Positions 21,700-32,941 of a stretch of DNA of 64,000 bases are shown in pieces. Each line of letters starts with the position of its first letter. Position 1 is the first letter of the stretch. The DNA is from Rhizomys pruinosus (lineage: Eukaryota > Chordata > Mammalia > Rodentia > Spalacidae): assembly GCA_009823505.1 (NCBI GenBank), contig VZQC01005766.1, forward strand, positions 1,082,013-1,146,012, read 5' to 3'. A model generated the notes under the pieces. It worked only from the letters and a program-made list of their open reading frames with translations. It had not been told where the DNA came from and did not search any database. A program made the translations under genes and the position numbers.

Positions 21700-22330
21700 G
21701 TTTTCAGATAATGTTAATGTTGCTCAGTTTGCCTTACAACTATGTAATTGGCACTAGCATCCACAGATGAGAGATACCATTCATCATTTGTTTTTCTGGG
21801 ACTGTGCTACTTCACTTAACATGATGTCTTCTAGTTCCTGCAAAGGAACTGTCATCTTTCTTTACTGCTGCATAGAACTGCATTGTATAGATGTAACACA
21901 TTTTCTTTATCCACTCGTCAATTGAAGGGCACTTGGGTTGGTTCCAACTATTTGCTATTGTGAAGAGAGCTGCAGTAAACATGGCTGTGCATGTATCTTT
22001 GTGGTAAAATGAATCTTGTGAGTATATAGCCAGGAGTGGTATGACTGGGTCAGGTGGCAAGCTCATTTTGAGTCTTTTAAGTTCTCCACACTGGTTTCCA
22101 TAGTGGTTTTACAAGTTTACATTCCCACCAGTAGTGGATGAGTGTTCCCCTTTCCCCACAACCTCTCCAGCACTTGGTATCATTTGTTTTCTTTATCCTA
22201 GCCAGTCTTATTTGAGTAAGATGATATCTTAAAGTGGTTTTAATTTGCATTTCCTTAATTATTAGTGATGTTGAACATATTTTAAGATGTTTCTCAGCCA
22301 CTTGTGAAGTCTCTGTTTAGCTCTTTGCAT
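21700..22330 (-). mobile_element. L1 fragment (ORF2 C-terminal part and 3' end)
   Basis: The - strand encodes recognisable L1 ORF2 C-terminal sequence. At 22077-22301 it includes the Cys-rich motif [18 protein letters not shown], and at 21812-22066 it includes FTIANSWNQPKCPSIDEWIK. Frames are broken between the two. The upstream part of the element is missing; a minisatellite occupies the place where it should continue. It is a separate copy from the L1 at 23.6-29.7 kb, which has its own version of the same region. Confidence 0.88.
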
Positions 22331-22948
22331 GCACACACATGCACATAATATATATACCTACGTACTGGCATGCACACACATTCACATAATATACATACAT
22401 ACATACATACATACAGCCATACACACATTCACATAATATACATACCTACATACAGGCACACACACACATTCACATAATATACATACATACGTACAGGCAT
22501 GCACACACATGCACATAATATGCATACATACATACAGGCATGCACACACATTCACATAATATATATACCTATATACAAGCATGCACTCACATTCACATAA
22601 CATACATACATACAGGCACGCACACACATTCACATATACATACATACAGGAATGCACACACATTCACATAATATATATACATGCATACATACAGGCATGC
22701 ACACGCATTCACATAATATACATACATACAGGCACACCCACACATTCACATAATATATATACATACATACAGGCATGCACACACATGCACATAATATACA
22801 CACATACAGGCATGCACACACATTCACATAATACATATACATACATATGGGCACACACATTCACATGATATACATACATAAAGGCACGCACACACATTCA
22901 CATAATGTACATACATACAGTCACGCACACTCATTCATATAATATAAA
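22331..22948. repeat. Variable 36-46-bp minisatellite, about 16 units
   Basis: Each unit carries cacacacattcacataata followed by (catac)n-like steps and aggcatgc. Unit length varies because the inner ATAC/CATA microsatellite varies. Long open frames on both strands come from the repeat and are not genes. Confidence 0.93.
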
Positions 22949-22963
22949 ATTTTGAAAATCTTG

Positions 22964-23190
22964 GGCTGGAGAGATGGTTCATTGGTTAAGAGCACTGAGT
23001 GCTCTTGCAGAGGACCCAGGTTTCATTCCAGCACCTACATGGCAGATAACCATCGTAACTCTAGTTGTTCCAGGGGATCTGATGCCTTCTGATCTCCTCA
23101 GGCACAATACGGGTGCACCTACATGTATGCAGGCAGTATACTCACACACACAAACAAATTAAAAATTAAAAATTAAATAAAAAATCTTTA
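22964..23190 (+). mobile_element. B2 SINE
   Basis: gggctggagagatggttcat to an AT-rich tail. aaaatctt is repeated at both ends. Confidence 0.9.
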
Positions 23191-23204
23191 AAAAGGCAGT
23201 GTGG

Positions 23205-23575
23205 AGCAGGAGAGATGGCTCAGTGGTTATGAATAGAGGATGCTCTTGCAAATGACCTGAGTTTAATTCCCAGCACCCACATGGTGAGTAACATCAGCCT
23301 ATAACTTGAGCTCCAGGGGAACCCTCTTTTTTTGGGGGGGGGTCTTTTTGGGACAGGGTCTCCCTGTATCTCCAGCTGTCCTGGAACTCACTCTGTAGAC
23401 CAGGCTGGCCTTGAACTCACAGAGATCCACCTGCCTCTGCCTCCCAAGTGCTGGGATTAAAGGTTTGTGCCACCACTCCTGCCTGGGAACAGTCTTATTT
23501 CTGTGGGCATTGCATATCACAGGTACACTTATACACATGCAGGCAATACAGTCATACATGGAAAATAAAAATAAT
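23205..23575 (+). mobile_element. B2 SINE split by an antisense B1
   Basis: Head and middle at 23205-23327, 3' part at 23487-23575 (cattgcatatcacaggtaca ... catggaaaataaaaataa). Confidence 0.85.
23328..23485 (-). mobile_element. B1 SINE nested in the B2
   Basis: Antisense B1 with a G-rich tail remnant. gggaaccctctt / gggaacagtctt flank it as an imperfect target duplication. Confidence 0.88.
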
Positions 23576-23580
23576 TTTTT

Positions 23581-24337
23581 TTAATTTTCATTTTTTTATT
23601 GATGCTTTGTGTATTTCAAACATCATTTTCCAATTCAGTTCAGGCATATTTCCCTTTCCCTTCCCCCTACCCCACCCCACCCCATCCCAGATCATGCATT
23701 CTGCCATAACTGTCCTGCATCTTTCTCTCAGTTTTTTCACTTTTTAACAATAAGTGATAATTTATGAGTACAATCATCCTTCATGTAAAACCAATTTGCA
23801 AGCAGTTGTGCCCAAACCCACACAGCCCATGGGTCCCACCATCCAGCAGGGGGGACTTGTATGTTCAATCAAGTTGATCAAATGAGTGTCCAGACTATAT
23901 TGCTGTAGTTTCACCATTCACCCCAATCACAGTCCTTACATTCTACCACGCCCCCTCTTCTGCAGATTGTTCCCTAGGCTTAGAAAAGGGGCACAGGTGG
24001 ATGAGAAGCAAAACAGTCTACTTTATCTGGAGCTGTTATCTTGGACTCTGGTCAATTCTGGCTGTTTCCTTTCCTGGGCTGACAGCTTGTCCAGGAATAA
24101 CCTTTCAATCCTACTAATGAAGCACAAGCAATTAGATATATAGGTATTTAAACCAGTACTAATTGTTATGGTAGGTTACTTTGGTATAGACGCAGATGTT
24201 TGGATGGTATGTTATCCATGAATATACATTTTTTTCTGTAAAATATGACAGTGTCTTATTGGGCTTATAACATCTCCCAACCATTAGAGGATGTAAGCTT
24301 GTGGCATCAGCCGTGGGTTTATTCTCCAAGGAGAGAG
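23581..24337 (-). other. L1 3' untranslated region
   Basis: Non-coding part between the decayed ORF2 end and the A-rich 3' end. It contains a C-rich/G-rich segment at 23640-23690 typical of a polypurine tract in L1 3' UTRs (on the - strand G/A-rich). Confidence 0.6.
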
Positions 24338-25085
24338 CTAATAGCCAATTAGATTTGGATATACAGGCATATGGCTGCCACTGCTGCACAGTATTTCCAG
24401 GCAGGTGAGGTATATACCCGAGCAGTGGTGTGAGACTGGGTCAAAATGGCAGCTCATTTTGAGCTCTCTAAGGGTTCTCCACACTGCTTTCCATAGTGGT
24501 GCTGTATACAGTTTACATTCCACCAGCAATGGATGAGTGTTCCCCTTTCCCACACTTTCTCCAGCACTTTGTATCATTTGTTTTCTTGATCCTAGCCAAT
24601 CTGATTGGAATGATGATATCAAAAGTGGTTTTAATTTGCAAATTGAAAAAGAGTTTCTCAAGCCATCTCTAATTCCTCCTCTGTGAAGTCTCTTTTCTCT
24701 CTTTGCTCCATTCTTTCTGAATTCATTTGTTTTCTTTTCTTCTTTGTTTTTTTAGTAGCTTTTATACTCTGGAAATAATGCTTTGTCAGATGTATCTGCT
24801 GTGAAGGTTTCCTCCCATTCTGTGGGTTTTCTCTTTCACTTCCTTTATTGTTTCCTTTGATGTACAGAAGCTTTTAAGTTTAATGGAGGTCCCATTTTCA
24901 ATTGTCGATCTTATTTCTTGTGCAGCTGCTGTCTGATTTAGGAAGTCTTTTCCTACGCCTATGTCTTGTAGTCTGCTGCCAAGTTTCTCTTCTATCACCT
25001 CCAGAGTTTTGGATTTCACATTGAGGTCTTTGATCCATCTGGAATTGACTTTTGTACAGGGCAAGAGGTAGGGGTTTAATTTCAT
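24338..25085 (-). pseudogene. L1 ORF2 C-terminal region, broken
   Basis: 24786-25085 reads as the conserved region after the reverse transcriptase ([32 protein letters not shown]). 24338-24661 carries the decayed Cys-rich end; only VECKLYTAPLWKAVWRTLRE is still clear. Between them, frameshifts and a deletion have removed most of the expected sequence. Confidence 0.85.
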
Positions 25086-25373
25086 TCTTCTACAGGTGGT
25101 GATCCAGTTTTGCCAACACCACTTGTTGAAGATGCTGTCTTTCCTCCAATGTGTCTTCTTGGCCCCCTTGTCAAATATGAGGTGGCTGAAATTGTATGTG
25201 CTCAGGTTTGGATCTTCAGTTTTATTCCATTGGTCAACTGGTCTGTTTTTGTGCCAGTACCAAGCTGTTTTTATGACTATAGCCCTGTAGTATAGTTTGA
25301 TGTCTTGTAGAGCGATCCCCCTGCATTGCTCTTTTCACCCAGGGTTGCTTTGCCTATTCGGGGTCTTTTGTTT

Positions 25374-26430
25374 TCAAGATGAAATTGAGGATTTTTTTTC
25401 CAAACCTGTGAAGAAGCTCTTGGGGATTTTGATTGGGATTGCATTAAATCTGTATACGAGTTTAGGTAGAATGGTCATTTTTACTATATTTATTTTCCCA
25501 ATCCATGAGCATGGGAGGTTTGTCCATCTGATGTTTTCAATTTCCTTCTTCAGAGGTTTAAAATTTTTGTTGAAGAGATCCTTGGTGTCTTTGGTTAGGT
25601 TTGTTCCTAGGTATTTTATTGTTTTTGAGGCTATTGTGAGTGGGAAGGTCTCCTTGTATTCCTTCTTCAGTTGCTTGTTGTTGGTGTAGAGAAAGGCTAC
25701 TGATTTTTGTAGATTTATTTTGTATCCTGCCACTCTGCTGAAGTTCTTAATCATTTCTAGGTGTTTCCTGGTGGAGTTCTTAGCATCCCTTAGGTAGAAA
25801 ATCATATCATCAGCAAAAAGGGATAGCTTGACTTCCTCTTTTCCAATTAGAACTCCTTTAATTTCCTTTTCTTGCCTTATTGCCCTAGCAAGGGTTTCAA
25901 GCACTATATTGAAAAGGGGTGGTGACAGGGGGCAGCCTTGCTGAGTTCCTACCCTTAAGGGGAATGCTTCTGTCGTTTCCCCATTTAGGATGATATTGAC
26001 TGTGGTTCCCGTATATGGCTTTGATTACATTAAGGAATGATCCCTCCAATCCAATTCCCTCTAGGACTTTAAGCATGAAGGGATGCTGGATTTTGTCAAA
26101 GGCTTTCTCTGCATCAATTGAGATGATGGTGTGGTTTTTGTCTTTCAGTCCATTTATATGCTTGATGATATTTATTGATTTTCCTATGATGAACCATCCC
26201 TGCATCTCTGGTATGAATCCAACTTGGTCATGATGGATGATCTTCTTGATGTGGGTCTGTATGCGATTTGCCAGTATCCTGTTTAGAATTTTGGCATCTG
26301 TGTTCATTAGGGAGATGGGTCTATATTTTTCCTTTTTGGTTGTATCTTTGCCTGGTTTTGGTAATAGAGTGATGCTGGCTTCATAGAAGGAATCTGGGAG
26401 AACTCCCTCTGTTTGTATCCTTCTAAACAA
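25374..26430 (-). pseudogene. L1 ORF2 reverse-transcriptase domain, frameshifted
   Basis: Non-LTR reverse transcriptase on the - strand. 26430-25897 holds [34 protein letters not shown] and [15 protein letters not shown], with the first catalytic Asp. In another frame, [15 protein letters not shown] and the catalytic FADDM follow (25904-25374). A frameshift near 25950 separates the two halves, so no single protein can be made. Both catalytic motifs are themselves unchanged, so the element was functional fairly recently in evolutionary terms. Confidence 0.93.
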
Positions 26431-27133
26431 CTTGAGTAGTAATGGTTGTAAGTCTTTTTGAAATATTTTATAGAATTCTGCCGTGAAACCATCTGGGCCT
26501 GGGCATTTTTTGGTTGGGAGGCTGCTTATTACACCTTCAATTTCTTCGTATATTATTGGTCTATTTAAGCTGTTGGTCTCTTCTTGGTTCAGCTTTGGTG
26601 ATTCTCAGGATTTCAGATATTCATCCATTTCTTCTAGGTTTTCAAACTTAGTAGAGTATAGGTTTTTAAAGTAATCCTGTATGATTGTCTGGATCTTTTC
26701 ATTGTCTGTTATGATATTTCCCCTTTCATCACAGATTCTATTGATTTGGTGTTGTTCCTTCTTTCTTTTGGTTAACTGGGCTAGAGGTCTGTCTATCTTG
26801 TTTATTCTCTCAAAGAACCAACTTTTAGATTCATTGATTATTTTTGTATGGTTTTGTTTGTTTCTATTTCATTGATTTCTGATCTTTTTGTTATTTCTTC
26901 TTGTCTGCTGTCTTTAGGGTTCATTTTTTATTGTCTCTCAAGTACTTTTAGCTGGAGTGTTAGATCATTCACTTGGGCTCTTTCTGTTTTTTTAATGTAG
27001 GCACTTAGAGCTATAAACTTCCCTCTTAGGACTGCTTTTAAAGTGTCCCATAGGTTTTGCTGTGTTGTATTATCATTGTCATTCAGTTCCGGGAATGTGT
27101 TTATCTTTTTTTATTTGTTCCTTGACCCATTCA

Positions 27134-27787
27134 TTATTCAGGAGAGTGTTGTTTAGTCTTCATGTATTCTTGTAGGTTTATCCATGTGTTGATATTGAGT
27201 TTTATTGCACTGTGGTCTGATAGAATGCATGAAATTATTTCAATCTTTTTGTATTTGTTGAGTTTTTCTCTGTGTCCCATTATATGGTCGATTTTGAAGA
27301 ATGTTCTGTGGGGTGCTGAGTAGAAAGTGTATTCTCTGGTGTTTGGGTGAAATATTCGATAGATGTCTGTGAGGTCCATTTGGTGTATTGTATCATTCAG
27401 TTCAGATGTCTCTGTGTTTATCCTTTGTCCTGTTGATCTGTCTAAAGGACTTAGTGGGGTATTGAAGTCCCCTACTATTAGTGTGCTGGGGTTAATTTGA
27501 GCCTTGAGATCCTGAATAATTGTGTTTACAAAGTTTGGTGCACTGGCGTTTGGTGCATATATATTCATGATTGTGAGATCTTCATTGTCAATTGTTCCTT
27601 TAATGAAGATGTAACAGCCCTCTTTGTCTCTTTTGATTTCTTTTGCTTTGAAGTCTATTTTGTCTGATATTAGAATAGCAACACCTGCTTTCTTTTTGGA
27701 ACCATTTTCTTGGAATATTTTCTTCCATCCCTTTACCTTAAGTTGGTGACTGTCCTTGAAATTGAGAAGGTTTCTTGTAGATAGCAT
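27134..27787 (-). pseudogene. L1 ORF2 endonuclease domain
   Basis: APE-like endonuclease region, open for 217 codons but without its N-terminal start in frame. Visible motifs: DNEDLTIMNIYAPNASAP, LIVGDFNTPLS (Asp/Asn catalytic pair) and ILSDHSAIKL (the terminal SDH). It would nick target DNA to prime reverse transcription in an active element. Confidence 0.92.
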
Positions 27788-27956
27788 ATAGATGGATTTT
27801 GTTTCCTAATCCATTCTCCCAGTCTATGCCTTTTGATTGGGGAGTTTAGCCCATTAATATTTAAGGTTATAATTGAAAGATGGATATTGCTTCCTTTTAC
27901 CTTATTATCCATTTGGACTTTTAGTCTCTGATTGTACTCCTACGGTTACGTTTTTA

Positions 27957-28508
27957 TTAGTTTCTTTTCCTAGGTGCTTGGGGATAGTTGCTCCTCTCTT
28001 CTGCCCTTTGAATTGCTTCAAGTATTTTCTGGAGAGTTGGTTTTCCGGACATGTATTGTATCATCTTGTTTATAACTTGGAAGATTTTTCTCTCTCCTTC
28101 AACTGTAATCGACATTTTTGCTGGGTAAAGTATTCTGGGTTGGCATCCATAGTCCTTTAACACTGGGAATGCTTTGCTCCATGTTCTTCTTGCATTCATG
28201 GTTTGACCCAAGAAAGTTGTAATTCTGATGGGTTTCCCTTTGTATGTGACTTGTTTTTCTTTTGTGGCCTTCAGAATTTTATCTTTGTTTTGAGCATCTA
28301 GCATTTTGACTATGATGTGGCGTGGGGAGTTTCTTTTCTGATCTTGTCTATTTGGAGTCCTGTGTGCTTCTTGTATTTGAATGGGTTTGTCTACTTTTAG
28401 TTTGGGGAAGTTTTCATCTATTATTCTGTTGAAGATCTGATCAATACTATTCTCTTGAGATTCTTCTCCTTCCTCTATTCCTATGATGCGGAGGTTTGAT
28501 CTTTTCAT
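27957..28508 (-). pseudogene. L1 ORF1 central and C-terminal domains
   Basis: 183 codons open on the - strand, from MKRSNLRIIGIEEGEE (start of the RNA-recognition domain) through EAHRTPNRQDQKRNSPRHII to the C-terminal domain (ILYPAKMSITVEGERKIF). It encodes the nucleic-acid chaperone part of ORF1p. The coiled-coil part upstream (about 28510-28905) is in other frames. Confidence 0.92.
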
Positions 28509-28509
28509 A

Positions 28510-29127
28510 GTGTCCCATATTTCCTGGTTGTTCCACTTTTGTGTATTTTTAAATTTTTCAAACTTTTGAGTTTTTTAGTTGCTCTGTGTTATCTTCCAGA
28601 TCTGATATTCTTTGTTCTCTCCTCCATTCTATTCTGAGGCTTTTCCTTTCCTTTCTTCTTGATTGGGTGAGTGTTTATTTCCTTTTTCATTTCATCCTGT
28701 GCTTTCTTTAATATATCCATTCTTTTTGAGTTTCTCAATCTCTTCTTGTGTGATACTTACTTCGTGGTTGGCTTCCTTTTTCAGTGTTTCTACCTCCTTA
28801 AGGTGTTTGTTTTTTTCTCTCTCAAGTTCTTTCTAGAGTTTGTCATCCCTTCCTTTAGTTCTTTTCGAAGTTTGTCATTGTATCCTCTAGGTCTTTTTGA
28901 GTTTTTCATTCTCTCTCTCTTAGTTCCTGAATCTTCTTTATTTTTTTAATTTCTCTGCATAGGTCTGCAATTATTCCTTTAAGGTCTGTTTCTGGGTCAC
29001 CTCCAGGGGGATCCCCATTGTAGCTATCTCCTACCGGGTTGGTAGAGCTTGGTGCAGAATTATCCTGCACTTTCCCATGTTGTCCCTTGCTGGTCCCTGG
29101 CATGTGGGTTTCCCTTTTGTGATTCAA
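28510..29127 (-). pseudogene. L1 ORF1 N-terminal part and coiled coil, broken
   Basis: 28906-29127 gives MNHKRETHMPGTSKGQHGKV to IKKIQELRERE and is the likely ORF1 start. The following coiled coil, Lys/Glu/Leu-rich in pieces, is cut by several frameshifts. Confidence 0.8.
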
Positions 29128-29382
29128 ATCTCAAATGCCTTTTCATGTGTTGAAGGCTGGAAAGCTTGTTTTATTTCCTTGCCTTAGCTTCCCGCCCTCC
29201 CCCCTTGTTTATGGAGTGTTTACTTGTCTAGGTTTCAGGCTTTCACTTTTGTTTATATATTGGATATTGGAAGTCTAAGTCACTCTTCCTTTCCTGTTCT
29301 GAAGGTTCTCCTAATCCATTGGGTACTCTCGCCTTAATTCCAGTTATTGGGGAGGGGGATTCCTGACTTAGCCCACACCCTG

Positions 29383-29724
29383 GTACCTGCCTGGAGCAGT
29401 GGCGGGCTGCTCCAGGTGATCCTAGCAGGTCCGGAACCTGAGCCCCCAACACACGACCTCACTATGGCACCCTAGCCAGACCCAAACCCAGGACCGCTTC
29501 CAGTTACAAGGGGGAGGGGCAATCCGGCCGGGCAGCCACAGTCTACCGGGGCTTAGGGCTCTGATCTAGGCCTGCCAGCCACCAGTCCCTCTGCCAGAAG
29601 CCAGCAAATCAATTGTACCTGCCTGGAGCAGTGGCGGGCTGCTCCAGGTGATCCTAGCAGGTCCAGAACCTGAGCCCCCAACACACTACCCTCACTATGG
29701 CACCCGAGCCAGACCCAAACCCCA
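29383..29724 (-). promoter_or_regulatory. L1 5' promoter monomers (232-bp period)
   Basis: gtacctgcctggagcagtgg begins at 29383 and again at 29615. The following ~109 bases agree almost throughout (cctgagcccccaacacac, cactatggcaccc). This gives one full and one partial 232-bp monomer. Tandem promoter units at the L1 5' end are known from mouse and other rodents; the sequence here is not one I can name. GC-rich, unlike the surroundings. Confidence 0.8.
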
Positions 29725-29819
29725 TTTTTTTTTTAATTTTTATTTTTTTAGGAGAAAAGCCTGCCCTCCCTCCGCTTGACAGTGCAGGCTGATGGGCAGA
29801 ACAGTCACCTCTGTGTTCT

Positions 29820-30049
29820 TTTTTTTTTTTTTTTAATTCTTTATGTGTATGAATGTACTGTCTGTAGTGTCTGCATGCAGGTCTGTGCACCTGTGTCATG
29901 CAATGCTGCGGAGGCAGAAGAGGGCGTCGGATTCCCCTGGAACTGGAGTTAAAGACGGTTCTCAGCTGCCATGTGGGTGCTGGGGATCGAACCTGGGTCC
30001 TCTGCAAGAGCAGTCGGAGCTCTTAACCACTAGGCCATCTCTCCAGCCC
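29820..30049 (-). mobile_element. B2 SINE
   Basis: Antisense B2. gtctgtagtgtctgcatgca contains a small internal duplication. Confidence 0.92.
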
Positions 30050-30078
30050 CAATAAAATATTTTTTTTAAAGTTTAATG

Positions 30079-30198
30079 TTCAGGAGGCAGAGGCAGGCAG
30101 ATCTCTGTGAGTTCAAGACCAGCCTGGTCTACATAGTACATTCCAGGACAGCTGGGGATTCAGGGAGACCCTATCTCAAAAAACCAAAAACAAACAAA
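30079..30198 (+). mobile_element. 5'-truncated B1 SINE
   Basis: Begins at caggaggcagaggcaggcag and runs to the A-rich tail. Confidence 0.88.
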
Positions 30199-30330
30199 GT
30201 TAAATGTAATATATAGGACTATGGGAGGGAGAGGACTCATTCCATTTTGAATGAAAGAATACGTAATATTGTCTAAACCTTAATCATGTTTCATTTGAGA
30301 AATGTGCCTAAAGAAAGTACATATTTCTTA

Positions 30331-30525
30331 TTCTGGAAAGATGGCTTAATGGTTAAGAGCACTCTCTGCTCTTGCAGAGGACATAAATTCAGTTCCTAGC
30401 ACATTCCTGGTTGCTGACAACCATCAGTAACTTCAGTTCCAGGGGATATCTGGTTCCCTCTTCTGATTTCTGAGGGCATTGCATGTTCATGGAGGAAAAC
30501 ACACAAATAAATTAAAAATCAATTT
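30331..30525 (+). mobile_element. Old B2 SINE
   Basis: ttctggaaagatggcttaat ... cacacaaataaattaaaaat. Confidence 0.82.
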
Positions 30526-30654
30526 AAAAAGATACTTATTTCTCACTGAATGTTCTATGAATTTTGTTTTATAGATGAATAATTAAGTCAAGAATAACTG
30601 TCTAGTGAGCCACTCAGAGGAGCTATGTAAACTTGGGGAGTGGCAGTGTCTTCA

Positions 30655-30785
30655 GAAAGGGTCTCACTATGTAGCCCTGACTGGCCTGGAACTCGCTGTG
30701 TAGAGAAGGCTGGCCTAGAGCTTGCAGAGATCTATCTGCTTCTGCTTTACTAGTGTTGAGATTATAGACATGATCCACCATAGAG
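30655..30785 (-). mobile_element. Old B1 SINE
   Basis: Antisense, diverged (gggtctcactatgtagccct ... gattatagacatgatccacc). Confidence 0.78.
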
Positions 30786-30829
30786 AAAAATCCTTCTAAT
30801 TTCCCAGTTCTGTAATTGATTAAGTTGAT

Positions 30830-30957
30830 TTTTTTTCTTTTGGGGGGGAGTTTTTTTGAGACAAGGTTTCCCTGTAGCCCCAGCTGGCCTAGAACTTGCA
30901 ATGTAGACCAGGCTAGCCTTGAACTCATAGAGATCCACCTGCACCACTACACCTGGC
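30830..30957 (-). mobile_element. B1 SINE with internal deletion
   Basis: T/G-rich tail, gagacaaggtttccctgtag, and a jump to accactacacctggct. Confidence 0.88.
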
Positions 30958-31068
30958 TGGATTTTGTTTTTTTAAGTAAAGTCTTAAGATTTTAATATCC
31001 TTTGTTCCTATCCTTTGTTCCTTCATCTCAGAGAAATTATATTAAACATTAAGAGAACCAACTGTTGC

Positions 31069-31205
31069 CAGCCATGGTGGCACATGCCTTTAATCCTAGC
31101 ACTTGGGAGGCAGAGGCAGGCGAATCTTTGTGAGTTCAAGGCCAGCCTGGTCTACAGAGTTCCAGGACAGCTGGGGCTACCCTGGGAGACCCTGTCTCAA
31201 AAAAA
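31069..31205 (+). mobile_element. B1 SINE with 14-bp target duplication
   Basis: Sense B1. agagaaccaactgt stands on both sides. Confidence 0.93.
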
Positions 31206-31239
31206 AGAGAACCAACTGTCTGGATGGTTCTTTTATTTA

Positions 31240-31407
31240 TTTATTATTTATTTATTTTTGGTATTTTTGAGACAGGCTCTCCCTTTAGTTAGTCCCACCT
31301 GGCCTGGATCTTGCTCTATAGAACAGGCTGGCCTTGAACTCACAGAGATCCGCCTGCCTCTGCCTCCAGAGTGCTGGGATTAAAGGCGTGGGCCACCATA
31401 CCCGGCT
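31240..31407 (-). mobile_element. B1 SINE
   Basis: Antisense B1 with ATTT-rich tail. tggttctttta occurs on both sides. Confidence 0.92.
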
Positions 31408-32300
31408 GGTTGGTTCTTTTAATCTGTTGTATCTTGCTCTTCTCCTAGTGGGCTTCTATGGTAATTCAGTTGAGATTTGTTCGTTGTTAAGACCTGTGCC
31501 AGCAACTAAGGCTCAGAGCAACCTTAGTACAAATATGGTACTAGAAACTATGTTTTGCTTGCAGTAACCCTCAGCAATATGTGATAGTGGTAAAGGAGGT
31601 TAAGATGGCTTCTGTTGATAATGTCACTTTCTCATCCCTCATTTGTGCAAATCCTTTTTCAGGCTTAAAATTTCTCTATGCTTCAGGGTTATGTTCCCTT
31701 CTAACATGCTGCCTTGCAAACAGCCTTTCTGCGTACATCTATCATTGCTTAGTTTAATTGAAATAATAAACATGAACCTTGAAGAAAGAATGAATGGGGT
31801 GGAAGATTTCACTTATGAAATAAATGGAGACTGAGGAAAACAATCTCTAAATGAAGAAAAATACCATGCTGAAAGAGTTTCAGGAGATGAAGATAAGTAT
31901 CTCAGTTAACAGCTAACAAATAAGATAGCTTATCCAAACTCAACAGCAACAAAAAGCCACTTTACCACATAGGTGGATGGGTGAAAGCTACTTTGTACTC
32001 AGGGAATCTGATTTATTTATCAAAAATAGTCTAATGACCAATTAGTGAGGTACATGACATGTGTGATTTGATTTCATTCTGTGGGGTTTTGCTTATCTTA
32101 AATTACTAACTAGGAGGGAGATAGCTCTGCAGATAAAGGTTGGGCTAATCTATTTATGGAATAGTAATTTGCTTCAGTGATATGCTCTAGACAACAGGGA
32201 GGCTGAACACCAGTTACTGGCCTGCTTTATTTGTTTCTGTTACTTTTCTAATTTTAAATATATATATATATATATGTATAATTATTACATGACACATATC
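31408..32300 (+). other. Unique intron stretch (copy 1)
   Basis: No gene or repeat recognised except a TA tract at about 32259-32276. It recurs at about 42590-43500 with error-like changes around 42958-43135. Confidence 0.6.
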
Positions 32301-32307
32301 AGTGTTG

Positions 32308-32372
32308 AGTATTAAATCTAGAGCCTGGAGCATACTAGACAAGCACTCTGTCACTGAGCTGGAACCTCAGCT
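32308..32372 (-). mobile_element. ID-like SINE fragment
   Basis: agcctggagcatactagaca and ctctgtcactgagctggaac match an antisense ID head. Confidence 0.6.
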
Positions 32373-32751
32373 TTCTATTCCTTTAGTATGGGCTGAGGCC
32401 ATACCATTTAGCAGAGAAAAACAACAAAAACCTCTCTTCTGGCCCCCTCTTGATTGCAATGAAGAGGAAAATCATGGTGTTGTGATTTTTACCTGTTTTC
32501 ATCAAGGTACAGAGGAAAGAGTATCAAGGTAGAGTGAATTTAAATATCAAATTTGAGTGTTTCACTTTTCTGCTTGCTAACAACTGTAAAGTATTTAACC
32601 TGTCTGGGATTTCTTCAATAAAAGGCTGGGGAGAGTTCAACTCCTTTGAGCTCTGAGCATTTCACTCACTAGACAATACTGCTTTCTAATTCCTTCTTGG
32701 AAAAATCTGGGGATTATATAGGTGTGAAAGATGGTGAAATATTGGTTACCT

Positions 32752-32941
32752 TTTTAAAAATTTATTTTTATTTGTGTGTGTAATGTGTGTGTTTGGGTTC
32801 CCACATGTCATGGTGTGAGTGTGGAGGTCAAAGGAGTTTAGGAACTGGTTCTTTCTCTTCTTAATGTGGGTTTTAGGAATTGAACTCAGATCATCAGGCT
32901 TACTCAGCAAACACCTTTACCCCCTGAGCCACCTTGCCAGA
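32752..32941 (-). mobile_element. B3-like SINE
   Basis: gtgtggaggtcaaaggagtt ... gaattgaactcagatcatca ... cctgagccaccttgccag. Confidence 0.75.

Larger units (their letters stand above)
23576..29724 (-). mobile_element. Nearly full-length, inactive L1 retrotransposon
   Basis: In element order on the - strand: 5' region with about 1.5 promoter monomers (29724-29383) and a unique leader to about 29130, ORF1 (about 29127-27950), ORF2 (about 27860-24340), then 3' UTR to 23576. The order and spacing are those of a rodent L1. Both ORFs are broken by stops and frameshifts, so the copy cannot be autonomous. The outer 5' boundary is uncertain: a T-rich stretch at 29725-29756 and a short unknown segment precede the next B2. 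The first copy of the 11.2-kb duplicated block begins inside the 5' leader of this element, at 29177. Confidence 0.93.

Noticed and set aside
22331..22948. CRISPR-like array of regular repeats
   Set aside because: Units are contiguous with variable microsatellite parts rather than constant repeats with unique spacers, and the DNA is mammalian. It is a minisatellite.
23576..29724. Active L1 source element
   Set aside because: ORF1 and ORF2 are both interrupted: frameshift near 25950 in the reverse transcriptase, broken coiled coil, and a mostly lost C-terminus.
31643..31834. 63-codon open frame in the unique part of the duplicated block as a small gene
   Set aside because: It is not open in the second copy because of small indels, and it shows no start context or family match.
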